The notes below the pieces were generated by a model. That model had not been told where the DNA came from. It searched no databases and saw nothing but the letters and a program-made list of their open reading frames with translations. Shown here piece after piece: positions 41,900 through 51,814 of a DNA stretch of 58,633 nt. Numbering within the stretch: position 1 is the first letter of the stretch; the number at the start of each line of letters is the position of its first letter. The DNA lies in assembly GCF_028692895.1 (NCBI RefSeq), contig NZ_JAQUWN010000019.1, forward strand, positions 1 to 58,633. Direction: 5' to 3'. The position numbers and the translations under genes are program-made. Origin of the DNA: Pseudodesulfovibrio sp. (GTDB taxonomy: Bacteria; Desulfobacterota; Desulfovibrionia; Desulfovibrionales; Desulfovibrionaceae).

Positions 41900-43381
41900 T
41901 CACGGCAGTGGCTCGGCCCGGTGGAGCTTGCGGCCGAACCAGACTTCGGCGGCCGGGGGCGTGGCCGGGTCGCATCCCTTCGGGACGAGCAGGAAGGAGG
42001 TGTAGTCCACCCGCTTGAGGCGCTCCGGCCCGATGAAGTCGTCGTGGGCCGTGACGTCGGTCACGAACAGGGCCGCCGTGCGGTATTCGTTGCGCTGGAT
42101 GGCCATCAGGACGTGGTCCTCGCGCGGGACCCGCTTCCCCTTCGTTCCGGTGAACAGGCTGATGATCTTGCTCTCGATGAGGTCGGGCTGCCAGTGCTCG
42201 TAGTGCATGAGGATGGGTTTTTTCTCGGCCAGCAGGGGGGCGAGGAGGCGGTAGTCGCAATCGAGCTGGACAAGGGAGTTGACCGGCGGAATCTTCTTGG
42301 CGGTGAAGGCGAGGAAGGCGATGAAGACCAGGGCCAGGAGCGCCTTGGCCGTCCTTGGCCGGGCTCCCCGGAGCACGAACAGGGAGCGGACCAGCAGAAG
42401 CAGGCCTACGGGCGCGATGACGCCCCAGAAACGGGTGCCTACCGGCATGGCCAGCTTGAGCGGCGAGAAGCTGGAGAGCATGTAGAGCAGCAGAAAGGCG
42501 TGGATGGCGTAGAGCAGGCCCAGGGCGCGCCAGCGCGGGTCGCGGTCAAGGGCGTTGTGCAGGGCGGCGATGAGGCAGAGGGCCCAGACGGCCACCAGCC
42601 CCTTGAGCTTCACGATGGCCTTGATGTTCAGCAGGTAGTCGTGGAGCGAGATGCCGAGCCCGGCCGTCTTGAGATGGGTGGCGGCGATGATGCCGATGCG
42701 GCCCATGGGGTTGCCCGTGAGCTGCCGGAAGACCGCCCATTCAACGGTGCAGAGCACGCCGAAGATCAGGAAGAAGAGGAAGACCGGCCGGAAGCGGAAG
42801 GTGGGCAGGAAGAGAAGCAGGGCCAGGCCCGGCGCGGCGTAGATCATGGTCACCCGGCAGCCCCAGCCCAGGAAGAATACCACGGCCGCCAGGGCCAGGA
42901 CCGGGGTGGAGCGGGTGTCCAGCCAGATGAGGATCAGCCAGAGGCACAGGCAGAGGTGGAACAGCTCGAACACGCCGGGCCAGAGCTGGCTGCCGGTCTG
43001 CGCCATCTGGGGAAAGACGATGGCGGCCAGGGCGGCGGTGACGCCCAGCTCCCGGCTGTGCAGCCGCTGGCCGATGAGGAAGACGAGCCCGGCGGCCAGG
43101 GACGAATAGAGCACGGGCTGGACGTACATGATGACCGGGTTGAGGCCGAACGCCTTCATCAGCCCGGCCAGGGGGAGCAGGATGCCCCAGCGCACGGTCT
43201 GCTGGTACCAGAAAGTGTAGCTTCCGGTGGTGAGCAGGGCGTTGACCTGGTGCCACTTCTCGAAGTTGTCGCCGCCGATGTCCACGTATTCGGCGGTGAG
43301 CAGGCGCACGGCCACGCTGACGAGGACGATGCCCAGGAATATGAGCGCGGTATGTTCGTTCCGGGGGCGTTGGGAGAGCAT
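41900..43381 (-). CDS. Polytopic membrane protein, putative GT-C-type glycosyltransferase
   Basis: A 493-residue protein with about 11 transmembrane helices. After helix 1 comes a periplasmic loop with the acidic pair YVDIGGDNFEKWHQ, the position of catalytic Asp/Glu residues in lipid-linked sugar (GT39/GT83-type) transferases. A C-terminal soluble domain of about 130 residues follows the last helix. It most likely transfers a sugar from a polyprenyl phosphate donor. The GT2 gene upstream could make that donor, and the intergenic distance of 13 bases supports a shared transcript. Confidence 0.72.
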   Translation of the reverse strand: MLSQRPRNEHTALIFLGIVLVSVAVRLLTAEYVDIGGDNFEKWHQVNALLTTGSYTFWYQQTVRWGILLPLAGLMKAFGLNPVIMYVQPVLYSSLAAGLVFLIGQRLHSRELGVTAALAAIVFPQMAQTGSQLWPGVFELFHLCLCLWLILIWLDTRSTPVLALAAVVFFLGWGCRVTMIYAAPGLALLLFLPTFRFRPVFLFFLIFGVLCTVEWAVFRQLTGNPMGRIGIIAATHLKTAGLGISLHDYLLNIKAIVKLKGLVAVWALCLIAALHNALDRDPRWRALGLLYAIHAFLLLYMLSSFSPLKLAMPVGTRFWGVIAPVGLLLLVRSLFVLRGARPRTAKALLALVFIAFLAFTAKKIPPVNSLVQLDCDYRLLAPLLAEKKPILMHYEHWQPDLIESKIISLFTGTKGKRVPREDHVLMAIQRNEYRTAALFVTDVTAHDDFIGPERLKRVDYTSFLLVPKGCDPATPPAAEVWFGRKLHRAEPLP

Positions 43382-43394
43382 GGGCGTCCGTCCG

Positions 43395-44510
43395 TTAGAG
43401 GTTGAGCTTGCCCTCCCGGAAGACCAGGAGCTTTCGGGCGAAGAAGTTCAGCACGAAGCCGATGAGGGTGGCGAAGAGCTTGGCGCCCAGCGGCGAGGCC
43501 CCCAGGGCGATGAGCCCCACGGTGATGCCCACGTCCACCATGCAAAGCACGGCCACGGACGCGGCGTAGACGGCCAGCTCGCCCGGAGCGCTCCAGTGCG
43601 CCTTGTGACGGAAGAGGATTTTGATGCACAGCCAGTAGTTGACCGCGGCGGCCACGATGAACGCTGCGGTGGCGGCGGCCCCGGCAGACATGGCGGGCAG
43701 CAGCGCCAGGAAGCCGATGGTGTTGACGATGGCGGCGGTGAGCCCGATGAAGAAATAGATGAGGAGTTGCAGGGGCAGCGGCGCGCAGTGGGCGTTGTAG
43801 TGGAAGAGGCAGTAGAGGGCGCGCACGCCGTCTCGCCAGCCGATCTTCTTGCCCTCCTCGTAGGTGCGGCCGTCGTAGGAGATGCCGCGCTCGTAGACCC
43901 GCGCCTTGGAGTGGGCCAGCTTGGAGACCATCTCGGGCTCGATGCCGAACCGTTTCTCCTCCAGGTTCAGGGACTGGATCAGTTCGCGGCGAAAGACCTT
44001 GTAGCAGGTCTCCATGTCCGTGAGGTCCAGGTCGGTAAACAGGTTGGAGACGAAGGTCAGCCCCTTGTTTATCATGGTGTGGTAGAAATAGAGCACGCGG
44101 CGGGTGCCGGTGGCGTTCAGGTAGCGGGAGCCGAGCACGGCGTCGGCCCGGCCGTCCACCAGGGGGACCAGGAGTTGGCGCAGGTCCATGGGGTTGTACT
44201 CCATGTCCGCGTCGTGCACGCCCACGAACTCGCCGGTGGCGGCGGCGAAACCGGTCTGGAGCGCGCCGCCCTTGCCCTGGTTCGCCTCGTGCTTGAGCAG
44301 GCGGATGCAGGAATGCTCGCGGGCCAGTTCCTCGGCGACCTTGCGGCTTGCGTCCCTGGAGCAGTCGTCCACGATGATGACTTCGAGGGTGAGCCGCTCG
44401 TCCTGGATGGCCAGCAGGCCCTCCACGCTCGGGCGCAGGGTTTCCTCCTCGTTGTAGCAGGGAACCACCACGGTGAAGACAAAGGGCCGGTCGAAGGTGA
44501 CGTCGCTCAT
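43395..44510 (-). CDS. Family 2 glycosyltransferase fused to GtrA-like membrane domain
   Basis: A 371-residue protein. The N-terminal GT2 domain has VVVPCYNEEETLRPSV, VDDCSRDAS, and DADMEYNP (the DxD-like site); it resembles polyprenyl-phosphate glucosyl/mannosyl transferases. From about residue 240, four transmembrane helices form a GtrA-type domain that anchors it or helps flip the lipid-linked sugar. The ATG at 44510 is preferred; an upstream in-frame extension is Arg/Asn-rich and unlike the family. It precedes the GT-C-type gene, so the two could form a lipid-donor glycosylation pair. Confidence 0.85.
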   Translation of the reverse strand: MSDVTFDRPFVFTVVVPCYNEEETLRPSVEGLLAIQDERLTLEVIIVDDCSRDASRKVAEELAREHSCIRLLKHEANQGKGGALQTGFAAATGEFVGVHDADMEYNPMDLRQLLVPLVDGRADAVLGSRYLNATGTRRVLYFYHTMINKGLTFVSNLFTDLDLTDMETCYKVFRRELIQSLNLEEKRFGIEPEMVSKLAHSKARVYERGISYDGRTYEEGKKIGWRDGVRALYCLFHYNAHCAPLPLQLLIYFFIGLTAAIVNTIGFLALLPAMSAGAAATAAFIVAAAVNYWLCIKILFRHKAHWSAPGELAVYAASVAVLCMVDVGITVGLIALGASPLGAKLFATLIGFVLNFFARKLLVFREGKLNL

Positions 44511-44655
44511 GCGGGAACTCGTATTGTTGTTTTGGGCGCGCGCCCGGTCTGGGCGCTTGCCGGAAAAGCCGGTCCGCTGGCCGGTGCCGCGATGCCGAGC
44601 CTGATTACCATACATGATACCCCGCCGCAATAGTTGCGGGCGGGCCCCGGAGGCA

Positions 44656-44692
44656 ATGAAAAGGGCGGCCTGCGGAGTTCCGCAAGCCGCCC
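44656..44692 (-). terminator. Terminator of the amino acid importer operon
   Basis: GGGCGGCCTGCGG (44663-44675) pairs with CCGCAAGCCGCCC (44680-44692), one mismatch. On the minus strand it is followed by TTTTCATT. It lies 20 bases past the ATPase gene stop. Confidence 0.82.
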
Positions 44693-44711
44693 GGATGTGC
44701 TGTTCGACGCC

Positions 44712-45443
<732 letters not shown>

Positions 45444-45445
45444 GG

Positions 45446-46456
45446 CTAAGCCTCCGCCGTCCGTTTTTCAAGGTACTGGACGAACATGGACAGGGCAAAG
45501 GTGATGACCAGGTACATGATGCCGCACAGAAACCAGAGTTCGTAGGGCATGAGGCTGGTGGTGACCGCCTCGCGCGTGGCCTTGGTCAGCTCGCGGATGG
45601 CGATGACGCCGAGCAGCGAGGAGTCCTTGATCAGGCTGATGAACTGGCCCGCCAGCGGGGGCAGGATGCGCTTGAAGGCCTGGGGCAGGATGATCTTGCG
45701 CATGGCCATGGACTTGGGCATGCCCAGCGAGCGCGCCGCCTCCATCTGGCCCCGGTCGATGGACTGGATGCCCGCGCGGACGATCTCGGCCACGTAGGCC
45801 CCGGCGAAGATCGCCAGGGAGGCCACGCCGAACCACAGCTCCGGAATCTGGAACAGCCCAGCCTTGGCGAGCAGGTTGTTGATGATGGTGCCGAGCACGA
45901 AGTACCAGATCATGATCTGGACCAGCAGCGGGGTGCCCCGGATGATCTCGATGTAGGTGATGGCCAGCCCTTTTACGCACGGGTTGGTCGAGATGCGGGC
46001 CAGGCCGGTGAACAGCCCGAGCATGATGCCCAGCAGGATGGACACGATGCTGACCTCGATGGTGATGATCAGGCCGTCGGTGAGCAGGCCTATCTTGCCC
46101 TCCTGGTACACGCCGATCACGTCGCCCATGTAGAGGGTGTCGCCTTCCTTGACCCGCAGGTCTTCGCCGGGGATGGTGTAGTGGTCGGTCCCGTCGGGTC
46201 CCTTGACGATGACCACGGCCTCGCCCCTGGAGCGGGTGATGGTGGCTACTTCGCCCTCGATCTCGGCCTTCACGTTGATCGTGTCGGTGTAGTAGAAATA
46301 CTTGGGCAGCCGGTTCCAGTGCCAGATATAGTTGGTTTGCGTGGTGGACCAGTAGAATCCCACGCAGACGATGGCCATCAGGATAGCGTACAGCGCTTTC
46401 CACATGACGGATTTGTCGAGCCCCTTGAGGGAGCCGACCTTGGGGAGTTTCTTCAT
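45446..46456 (-). CDS. Polar amino acid ABC transporter permease with an extra periplasmic domain
   Basis: A 336-residue HisM/GlnP-type permease. The conserved permease core runs from about residue 128 to the C terminus, with [16 protein letters not shown] and the EAA loop ([24 protein letters not shown]). Between the first helix (about 20-36) and this core lies an insert of about 85 residues predicted to be periplasmic and beta-rich ([20 protein letters not shown]). Ordinary members have only a short loop there. The insert could contact the binding protein or the wall. It follows a hairpin terminator after the binding-protein gene. Confidence 0.9.
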   Translation of the reverse strand: MKKLPKVGSLKGLDKSVMWKALYAILMAIVCVGFYWSTTQTNYIWHWNRLPKYFYYTDTINVKAEIEGEVATITRSRGEAVVIVKGPDGTDHYTIPGEDLRVKEGDTLYMGDVIGVYQEGKIGLLTDGLIITIEVSIVSILLGIMLGLFTGLARISTNPCVKGLAITYIEIIRGTPLLVQIMIWYFVLGTIINNLLAKAGLFQIPELWFGVASLAIFAGAYVAEIVRAGIQSIDRGQMEAARSLGMPKSMAMRKIILPQAFKRILPPLAGQFISLIKDSSLLGVIAIRELTKATREAVTTSLMPYELWFLCGIMYLVITFALSMFVQYLEKRTAEA

Positions 46457-46481
46457 AGGGACAGCTCGAAATAGTTAGCGA

Positions 46482-46519
46482 AAAAAAAACGAACGGGGGC
46501 CGCTGCAAGCGGCCCCCGT
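46482..46519 (-). terminator. Intercistronic terminator between binding protein and permease genes
   Basis: ACGGGGGCCGC (46493-46503) and GCGGCCCCCGT (46509-46519) form a perfect 11-base-pair stem. On the minus strand it is followed by TTCG and a run of nine T's (46481-46489). It sits 8 bases past the binding-protein stop and ~37 before the permease ATG, so only a fraction of transcripts should extend into the permease and ATPase genes. Confidence 0.9.
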
Positions 46520-46526
46520 AGTGTCA

Positions 46527-47390
46527 TTAGTGGGCGATTTCTTCGTACCAGTCGTTGGAGCCGAACCACTTGTTGTAGATCCGCTCGTAACGGCCGTCGT
46601 TCTTCATCTGGCGCAGGAAGTTGTTCAGCCAGTTGAGGAAGTCCGGGTCACCCTTGTTGATGGCCCATCCGAGGGGCTCGTAGGTGAAGGGCTTGTCCAG
46701 GAACTTCATGCCCGCTTCCTTGCCGCGCTGGGTGTAGAAGATGGAGCACATGGGCAGGTCGTAGACGGTGGCGACGGCCTTGCCGTTCAGGGTCTCCAGC
46801 ATGGCCTGGTCCTCCATTTCGAAGGACTTGTAGGTGGCCTTGGGCAGGAGGCGCTTGACGGCCTGCTCGCCGGTGGTGCCGAGCTTGGAGGTGATGGTGT
46901 ACTTGGGATCGTTCAGATCCTTCCAGGAGTGGATTTCATCGGCGAACTTGGGGTTGAGCAGCACGGTCTGGCCGACGATGATGTACGGGTCGGCGAAGTT
47001 GACCTTCAGGTTGCGCTCCTGGTTGATGGTCATGCCGGCGGCGATGATGTCGTACTTGTCGGACATCAGGCCGGGGATGATGCCGTCCCAGGCGGTGTTG
47101 ACGATTTCAAGCTTTACGCCCATGGCCTTGGCCATCTCGGCCAGCAGATCCATGTCGAAACCGACGACGTTGCCCTTCTTGTCGGTCATCTCGAAGGGCA
47201 TGTAGCCGGCCTCGGTGCCGACGCGCAGGGAGCCGCGGTTGACGATCTTCTCAAGGGTGGAAGCCTTCTGGAGTTCGAGGCGGACGTTGACGTCCTCCTT
47301 AGTGGCCTGGGCCTGCTGGGGCTGCTGGCTGCACGCGAAAAGAAAGAGCATGGTGCTGATCACGGCGATCAGGGTAATGAGACGTTTCAT
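46527..47390 (-). CDS. Polar amino acid ABC transporter substrate-binding lipoprotein
   Basis: A 287-residue SBP family 3 protein with a lipoprotein signal (LFLFAC) and a mature domain starting with a Gln-rich linker. RGSLRVGTEAGYMPFEM and DIIAAGMTINQERNLKVNFADPYI are the family's ligand-cleft segments. Homologues bind glutamine, histidine, cystine or glutamate. The ATG at 47390 has GGAGG nine bases upstream; another ATG four codons earlier lacks it. It is first in its operon and followed by a strong terminator-like hairpin. Confidence 0.93.
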   Translation of the reverse strand: MKRLITLIAVISTMLFLFACSQQPQQAQATKEDVNVRLELQKASTLEKIVNRGSLRVGTEAGYMPFEMTDKKGNVVGFDMDLLAEMAKAMGVKLEIVNTAWDGIIPGLMSDKYDIIAAGMTINQERNLKVNFADPYIIVGQTVLLNPKFADEIHSWKDLNDPKYTITSKLGTTGEQAVKRLLPKATYKSFEMEDQAMLETLNGKAVATVYDLPMCSIFYTQRGKEAGMKFLDKPFTYEPLGWAINKGDPDFLNWLNNFLRQMKNDGRYERIYNKWFGSNDWYEEIAH

Positions 47391-47797
47391 CCTTTCCTCC
47401 AATGAAACAGGGTGGGTTGGTATACCTCTTCATGAGGCAAACGGCCGGGTTGAACCGCTTCCCTCAATCCCATGGTCCTAATGACAAGCGTCGTCCAGAA
47501 AGGGGCTACTCCGCAGGACGACAGTCCTTCATATCCGCAACTGGTGAAAAATACAAGGCTAGTTCTTGCCCGCCGTATCGAGTGCCGTTTTTGCCGATGG
47601 CGATCATTGTGTTTTTTCGGAGGGCTGGAATCGAACGAAGTTCATGGCGGAGCAGCAGCCGGTATTCCCGGCGGAAGGTTGTTCGAGGAGCGTTGCAGGA
47701 AGTCGTCCCTGATAATAATTGTCTTTCTGCGGGGTGGCGGTAGGGTGGGGACAGTCATGGGCCCGGGCGGGCCCGCAGGCGAGCCGGGAGAGGACAG
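47391..47797. other. Intergenic region of about 400 bases
   Basis: This stretch separates the amino acid importer (minus) from the hybrid kinase (plus). I find no convincing gene in it; the open frames crossing it lack ribosome sites and family resemblance. It should hold two divergent promoters. A TTGTAT/TATGAA pair with 17-base spacing on the minus strand is only a weak candidate. A short AT-rich patch (GATAATAATTG near 47711-47721) stands out from the GC-rich surroundings, and GAGAGGACAG before 47798 supplies a ribosome site for the kinase. Confidence 0.5.
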
Positions 47798-49372
47798 ATG
47801 CGCATATTGGTGGTGGAGCGGGACGAAGAGGCCCGGCGGACGACCTTGGACGCGGTGGCCGGGGCCGGGTGGGAACTGGCCGCAGAGGCGGCTACGGTCC
47901 GGGAGGCGCGGGATCTGGCGGACGGGACGCATCCCGACCTTGTGCTCCTGGACGCGGGGCTGCGCGGCGAATGCGCCGGGGAGGCTTGTTTTTTCGGGCT
48001 GCCGATCATCCTGATGACCTCAGGATCGGAGCGGGAGGGCGGCGTCTGGCCCGACGGCGTGCCGGTGGGCCGCCTGCGCAGGCCGGTGACGGCCGTACAG
48101 CTTCGGGCGGCCGCGGAGCTGGAGCTCTGGAAGCGGCGCATGTTGAACGACCTGGGCCGCGCCCGGCGTGAGGCTTTGGTGGCCGAGCGGGCCAAGACCT
48201 CCTTCCTGGCCACCATCAGCCACGAGCTGCGCACCCCCATGAACGGCGTGCTCGGCATGACCGAACTGCTCCTGCTTTCGGACCTGGAGGAGCCCTATCG
48301 CGAGAACGTGGACCTGATCCGGCAGTCGGCCCAGTCCCTGCTTTCCGTGCTCAACCAGATCATCGACTATTCCCGGCTGGAAGCGAGTTCGCCCCGGCTC
48401 AGGGAGGCTGATTTCCGCATGGAGGACCTGCTGACGGGCGTGCTGTCGCAACATCGGCGGGCCGCCGCTGCCAAGGGCGTCCGGCTCGGATACACCCTGG
48501 ACCCGGCCATGCCCGGCTGGCTGCGCGGGGACGCGGGCAAGATCCGCCAGGCCCTGGGCAACCTCCTGGCCAACGCGGTCAAGTTCACGGCCTCGGGGCA
48601 GATCATGGTGGACGTCTCGCCGGAGCCCGGCCCGGACGGCGCGCCGGGGGAGGATGTCGTCCAGGTCCGCGTGCTGGTGCAGGACACCGGCGTCGGCATC
48701 CCGCCCGACCGCATGGACGCCATCTTCGAATCCTTCGTCCAGGGGGGCGACCACCTGGCCCACACCTCGGGCGGCCTCGGCCTGGGGCTGGCCATCGTCA
48801 ACCGGCTGGTGACCATGCTGGGCGGCACGGTGCACTGCGCGAGCCGGGAAGGGCGGGGGAGCACCTTTTCCTTCGCCATCCCGCTCGGGCGCAGCCGCTA
48901 CGAGACGCGCTCTCCGCTGGAGACGGCCATGGGCGAGGACAAGCCTCTGGCCGGGGCCCGGGTCCTGGTGGCCGAGGACGAGACGGTCAACCAGCGCTAC
49001 CTCACCCGGCTGCTGGAAAAGATGGGCTGCGCGGTCACCCTGGCCGAGAACGGGCTGGAGGCGGTGGAGGCCCTGCGGGCCGCCCCCTTCGACATCGTGC
49101 TCATGGACGTGGAGATGCCGGTGATGAACGGCATCGACGCCACGCGTGCCATCCGCCGTCCGGAGACCGGCTGCCTGGCCCCGGCTGTGCCCATCGTGGC
49201 CCTGACGGCCCACGCCATGTGGGGCGACGAGCAGCGCTGCCGGCACGCGGGCATGACCGACTACGTGCCCAAGCCCGTGGACATCGGGACCGTGGCCGCC
49301 ATCATCCAGTCGATCCTGGACGGCAGGGACGGGGAGGAGGCGTTCGCCGCAACCTTTGTGCAGGGCGATTGA
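47798..49372 (+). CDS. Hybrid sensor histidine kinase (REC-HisKA-HATPase-REC)
   Basis: A 524-residue cytoplasmic protein. Residues 1-110 form an N-terminal receiver with D52 (LVLLDAG), but the usual Lys-Pro near its end is Arg-Pro (LRRPV), so it may be degenerate. HisKA has phospho-accepting H142 in ATISHELRTPMNG. HATPase motifs are NLLANAVKF, DTGVGIPPDRM and GGLGLGLAIV. The C-terminal receiver has D437 in LMDVEMPVMNG. It has no membrane segment or obvious sensor domain, so it is probably driven by another phosphoprotein. The gene is followed closely by an AI-2E family permease gene. Confidence 0.92.
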   Translation: MRILVVERDEEARRTTLDAVAGAGWELAAEAATVREARDLADGTHPDLVLLDAGLRGECAGEACFFGLPIILMTSGSEREGGVWPDGVPVGRLRRPVTAVQLRAAAELELWKRRMLNDLGRARREALVAERAKTSFLATISHELRTPMNGVLGMTELLLLSDLEEPYRENVDLIRQSAQSLLSVLNQIIDYSRLEASSPRLREADFRMEDLLTGVLSQHRRAAAAKGVRLGYTLDPAMPGWLRGDAGKIRQALGNLLANAVKFTASGQIMVDVSPEPGPDGAPGEDVVQVRVLVQDTGVGIPPDRMDAIFESFVQGGDHLAHTSGGLGLGLAIVNRLVTMLGGTVHCASREGRGSTFSFAIPLGRSRYETRSPLETAMGEDKPLAGARVLVAEDETVNQRYLTRLLEKMGCAVTLAENGLEAVEALRAAPFDIVLMDVEMPVMNGIDATRAIRRPETGCLAPAVPIVALTAHAMWGDEQRCRHAGMTDYVPKPVDIGTVAAIIQSILDGRDGEEAFAATFVQGD

Positions 49373-49405
49373 CTTGTCCGCGATTCCGGTCATACTCTCA
49401 ACCAT

Positions 49406-50536
49406 ATGGAACCCAAAAAACTGCTCGACACCAACGGATCGTCACCGTTTTTCACCGGCGGCATCTACAAGGCGTTTCTCATCGTCCTGCTGCTGTTTTC
49501 GCTCTACCTCGGGTTCTCCATCGTCGAGCCCTTCATCCACACCCTGATCTTCGCCACCGTGCTGGCCGTGCTTTTCTCGCCGGTCAGTGCATGGGCGCAG
49601 AAGCGCTTCTGCGGGCATCGGGCCGTGGCCTCGCTTTTCACCGTGGCGGTCATCGTATTTTGCCTGCTGCTGCCCATGACCTTTCTGCTCATGGCCCTCA
49701 TCGGCCAGGGCGTGCAGTCCCTGGGCGCGCTCAACGCCTGGGTGGCCAAGGGCGGCTACGAGGCCTTCATCAATTCGTCGGCCTATGACCACTACATCGC
49801 CATCCTGCACGCCAAGCTCCCGTCCCTGCACATCAACGAGCTCGACATACAGGCGAGCATCATCCAGTATTCCAAGCAGTTCGCCCAGGCCATGCTCGGC
49901 TACGGCACCGAACTGGTGCGCAACGCGGCCAAGCTCATCCTCCATTTCCTGCTCATGGTCTTCATCCTGTTCTATTTCCTGCGCGACGGGGCCAAGATGG
50001 TGGCCTACCTCAAGCACCTTTCGCCGCTTCGGCCGCTCCAGGAGGACTTCATCATCGAGTCCCTCAGGCGGGTGGCGCGCGGGGTGCTCATGGGCTCCCT
50101 GCTGGTGGCCGTGCTTCAGGGCGTCGCGGGCGGCATCGGGCTGGCCGTGGCCGGTATTCCCGCCTTTTTCTGGGGAGCCGTGGTGGCCCTGGCCTCGCTC
50201 ATCCCTGTGGTGGGCACTGGGCTGGTCTGGGTGCCCGCCATGTGCTACCTGCTCCTGTCGGGCGACTGGAAGATGGCGCTGTTCCTCGGCCTGTGGTTCG
50301 GCGTCTTCGTGGTCGGCATCGACACCGTGCTCAGGCCCCTGTTCATGAAGGAGGCGGCGCGCATCTCCACCTTCTACATCTTTCTGGCCATCCTCGGCGG
50401 CGTGTACACCTTCGGTATGCTCGGCATCCTTTACGGGCCGCTCATCCTGAGCTTCGTCATGGTCATGCTGCACATCTACGTCGAGGAGTACGCCGAGGAC
50501 CTCAAGGACACCCTGGACGAGGAATCATGCGGATAG
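49406..50536 (+). CDS. AI-2E family transporter (PerM/YdiK-like)
   Basis: A 376-residue membrane protein with the usual pattern of this family: two to three N-terminal helices, a long extracytoplasmic or amphipathic region (about 115-175), then four or five helices with GGIGLAVAGIPAFFWGAVVALASLIPVVGTG near 220-250. Despite the name, members' substrates vary (autoinducer-2, sodium/proton exchange, unknown). No clear ribosome site precedes the ATG. Its stop overlaps the MltA start by 10 bases, so the two are translationally coupled. Confidence 0.88.
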   Translation: MEPKKLLDTNGSSPFFTGGIYKAFLIVLLLFSLYLGFSIVEPFIHTLIFATVLAVLFSPVSAWAQKRFCGHRAVASLFTVAVIVFCLLLPMTFLLMALIGQGVQSLGALNAWVAKGGYEAFINSSAYDHYIAILHAKLPSLHINELDIQASIIQYSKQFAQAMLGYGTELVRNAAKLILHFLLMVFILFYFLRDGAKMVAYLKHLSPLRPLQEDFIIESLRRVARGVLMGSLLVAVLQGVAGGIGLAVAGIPAFFWGAVVALASLIPVVGTGLVWVPAMCYLLLSGDWKMALFLGLWFGVFVVGIDTVLRPLFMKEAARISTFYIFLAILGGVYTFGMLGILYGPLILSFVMVMLHIYVEEYAEDLKDTLDEESCG

Positions 50537-51804
50537 CAAGAATACTGCTTCTTCTGTGCCTCTGTCTGGCGACGGTCCCGCTGGCGGGATGCCCCAAGTC
50601 GCCCCCGCCGCCGGACCAGCAGTCGGACCGGCACCCGGCCCCGTCGTCGGCCGGGGACAATCAACCGGCGCAGGACACGCCGCCGTTCTACCGCATCCTG
50701 CGCCAGGGCGACGCGCGGCGCATCTCCCGCAATCTTTCCCCGACCTCACAGGGTTTTCGCTCCTGGACCGAGTACCGGTCCGCCCTGGAAGACAACCTGG
50801 GGTATATCCTCAAGAAGAAATCGGACGCGGTCTGCGTCCGTCGTCCCGGCCTAACCCTGACCTGGGGCCAGTTGGGCGACAGCGTGGCCGAGCTGATGGC
50901 CATCCTGCCCCGGCTGGACCGGCGGCCCGGCCTGCTGGCCGAGCGCTTCCGCTGGCTTCGGGTCTCCCCGGACACGCTGCTGACCGGCTACTACGAGCCG
51001 TGGCTGGACGCCTCGCTCACGCCCGACGACACCTACCGCTACCCGCTCTACGGCATGCCCGACGACCTCCAGGTGGTGGACCTGGGCAAGTTCCATCGCC
51101 GCTGGAACGGGCAGCGGCTGGTCTATCGGATGGGCTCGGACGGCATCGAGCCCTATCCCGACCGGCGGGCCATCGACGCCCACGACGCCATCGGCGGCAA
51201 GGGCTACGAGATCGCCTGGGCCAAGGACCCGGTGGACGTCTTCTTTCTCCAGATTCAGGGATCGGGGCGGCTGGTCCTGCCCGACGGCACGTCGCGTCAC
51301 ATCCTTTACAACGGCCGCAACGGCCGCCGTTACGTCTCGCTGGGACGCGTGCTCATCAGCCGCGGCCTGGTGCCCAGGGAGGAGATGTCCATGCAGCGCA
51401 TCCGCCAGTTCCTGAGCGCCAACCCGGAGGAGGCGCGCCAGCTCATGTTCGAGAATCCCAGCTACGTCTTTTTCCGGCTCTCGGACCGGGGGCCGTTCGG
51501 GGCCGCGAACCTTCTGCTCGAACCCTGGCTCAGCGTGGCCGTGGACCCGTCCATGATCCCGCTGGGCGGAGCCTGCGTGCTCTCCACCCGTCTCGGCGAC
51601 AGCAAGACCGGCAAATCCCGGCCGTTCCGCACCCTGGTCCTGGCCCAGGACACGGGCGGGGCCATCCAGGGCACGCGCATGGACCTGTTCTGCGGCTCCT
51701 CGCCCGAGGCCGAGCACCTGGCCGGGCATCTCCAGGAGCCTTCCGAAGTTTTCCTGCTGGTCAGCCGGCAGGCCATGGCGTCCGCCGAAACGGCGGTCAA
51801 TTAG
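50527..51804 (+). CDS. mltA: Membrane-bound lytic murein transglycosylase A
   Basis: A 425-residue lipoprotein with signal lipobox PLAGC (Cys22) and a low-complexity Pro-rich linker. The MltA barrel (TGYYEPWLDASLTPDDTYRYPLYG; FFLQIQGSGRL near residue 240) and a C-terminal 3D domain ending in AQDTGGAIQGTRMDLFCG follow. The aspartate in that last motif is the expected catalytic acid. It cleaves glycan strands in the periplasm. The ATG overlaps the preceding permease gene. It is the second lytic transglycosylase in the window besides the MltC-like protein. Confidence 0.9.
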   Translation: MRIARILLLLCLCLATVPLAGCPKSPPPPDQQSDRHPAPSSAGDNQPAQDTPPFYRILRQGDARRISRNLSPTSQGFRSWTEYRSALEDNLGYILKKKSDAVCVRRPGLTLTWGQLGDSVAELMAILPRLDRRPGLLAERFRWLRVSPDTLLTGYYEPWLDASLTPDDTYRYPLYGMPDDLQVVDLGKFHRRWNGQRLVYRMGSDGIEPYPDRRAIDAHDAIGGKGYEIAWAKDPVDVFFLQIQGSGRLVLPDGTSRHILYNGRNGRRYVSLGRVLISRGLVPREEMSMQRIRQFLSANPEEARQLMFENPSYVFFRLSDRGPFGAANLLLEPWLSVAVDPSMIPLGGACVLSTRLGDSKTGKSRPFRTLVLAQDTGGAIQGTRMDLFCGSSPEAEHLAGHLQEPSEVFLLVSRQAMASAETAVN

Positions 51805-51814
51805 GAGACGATCA

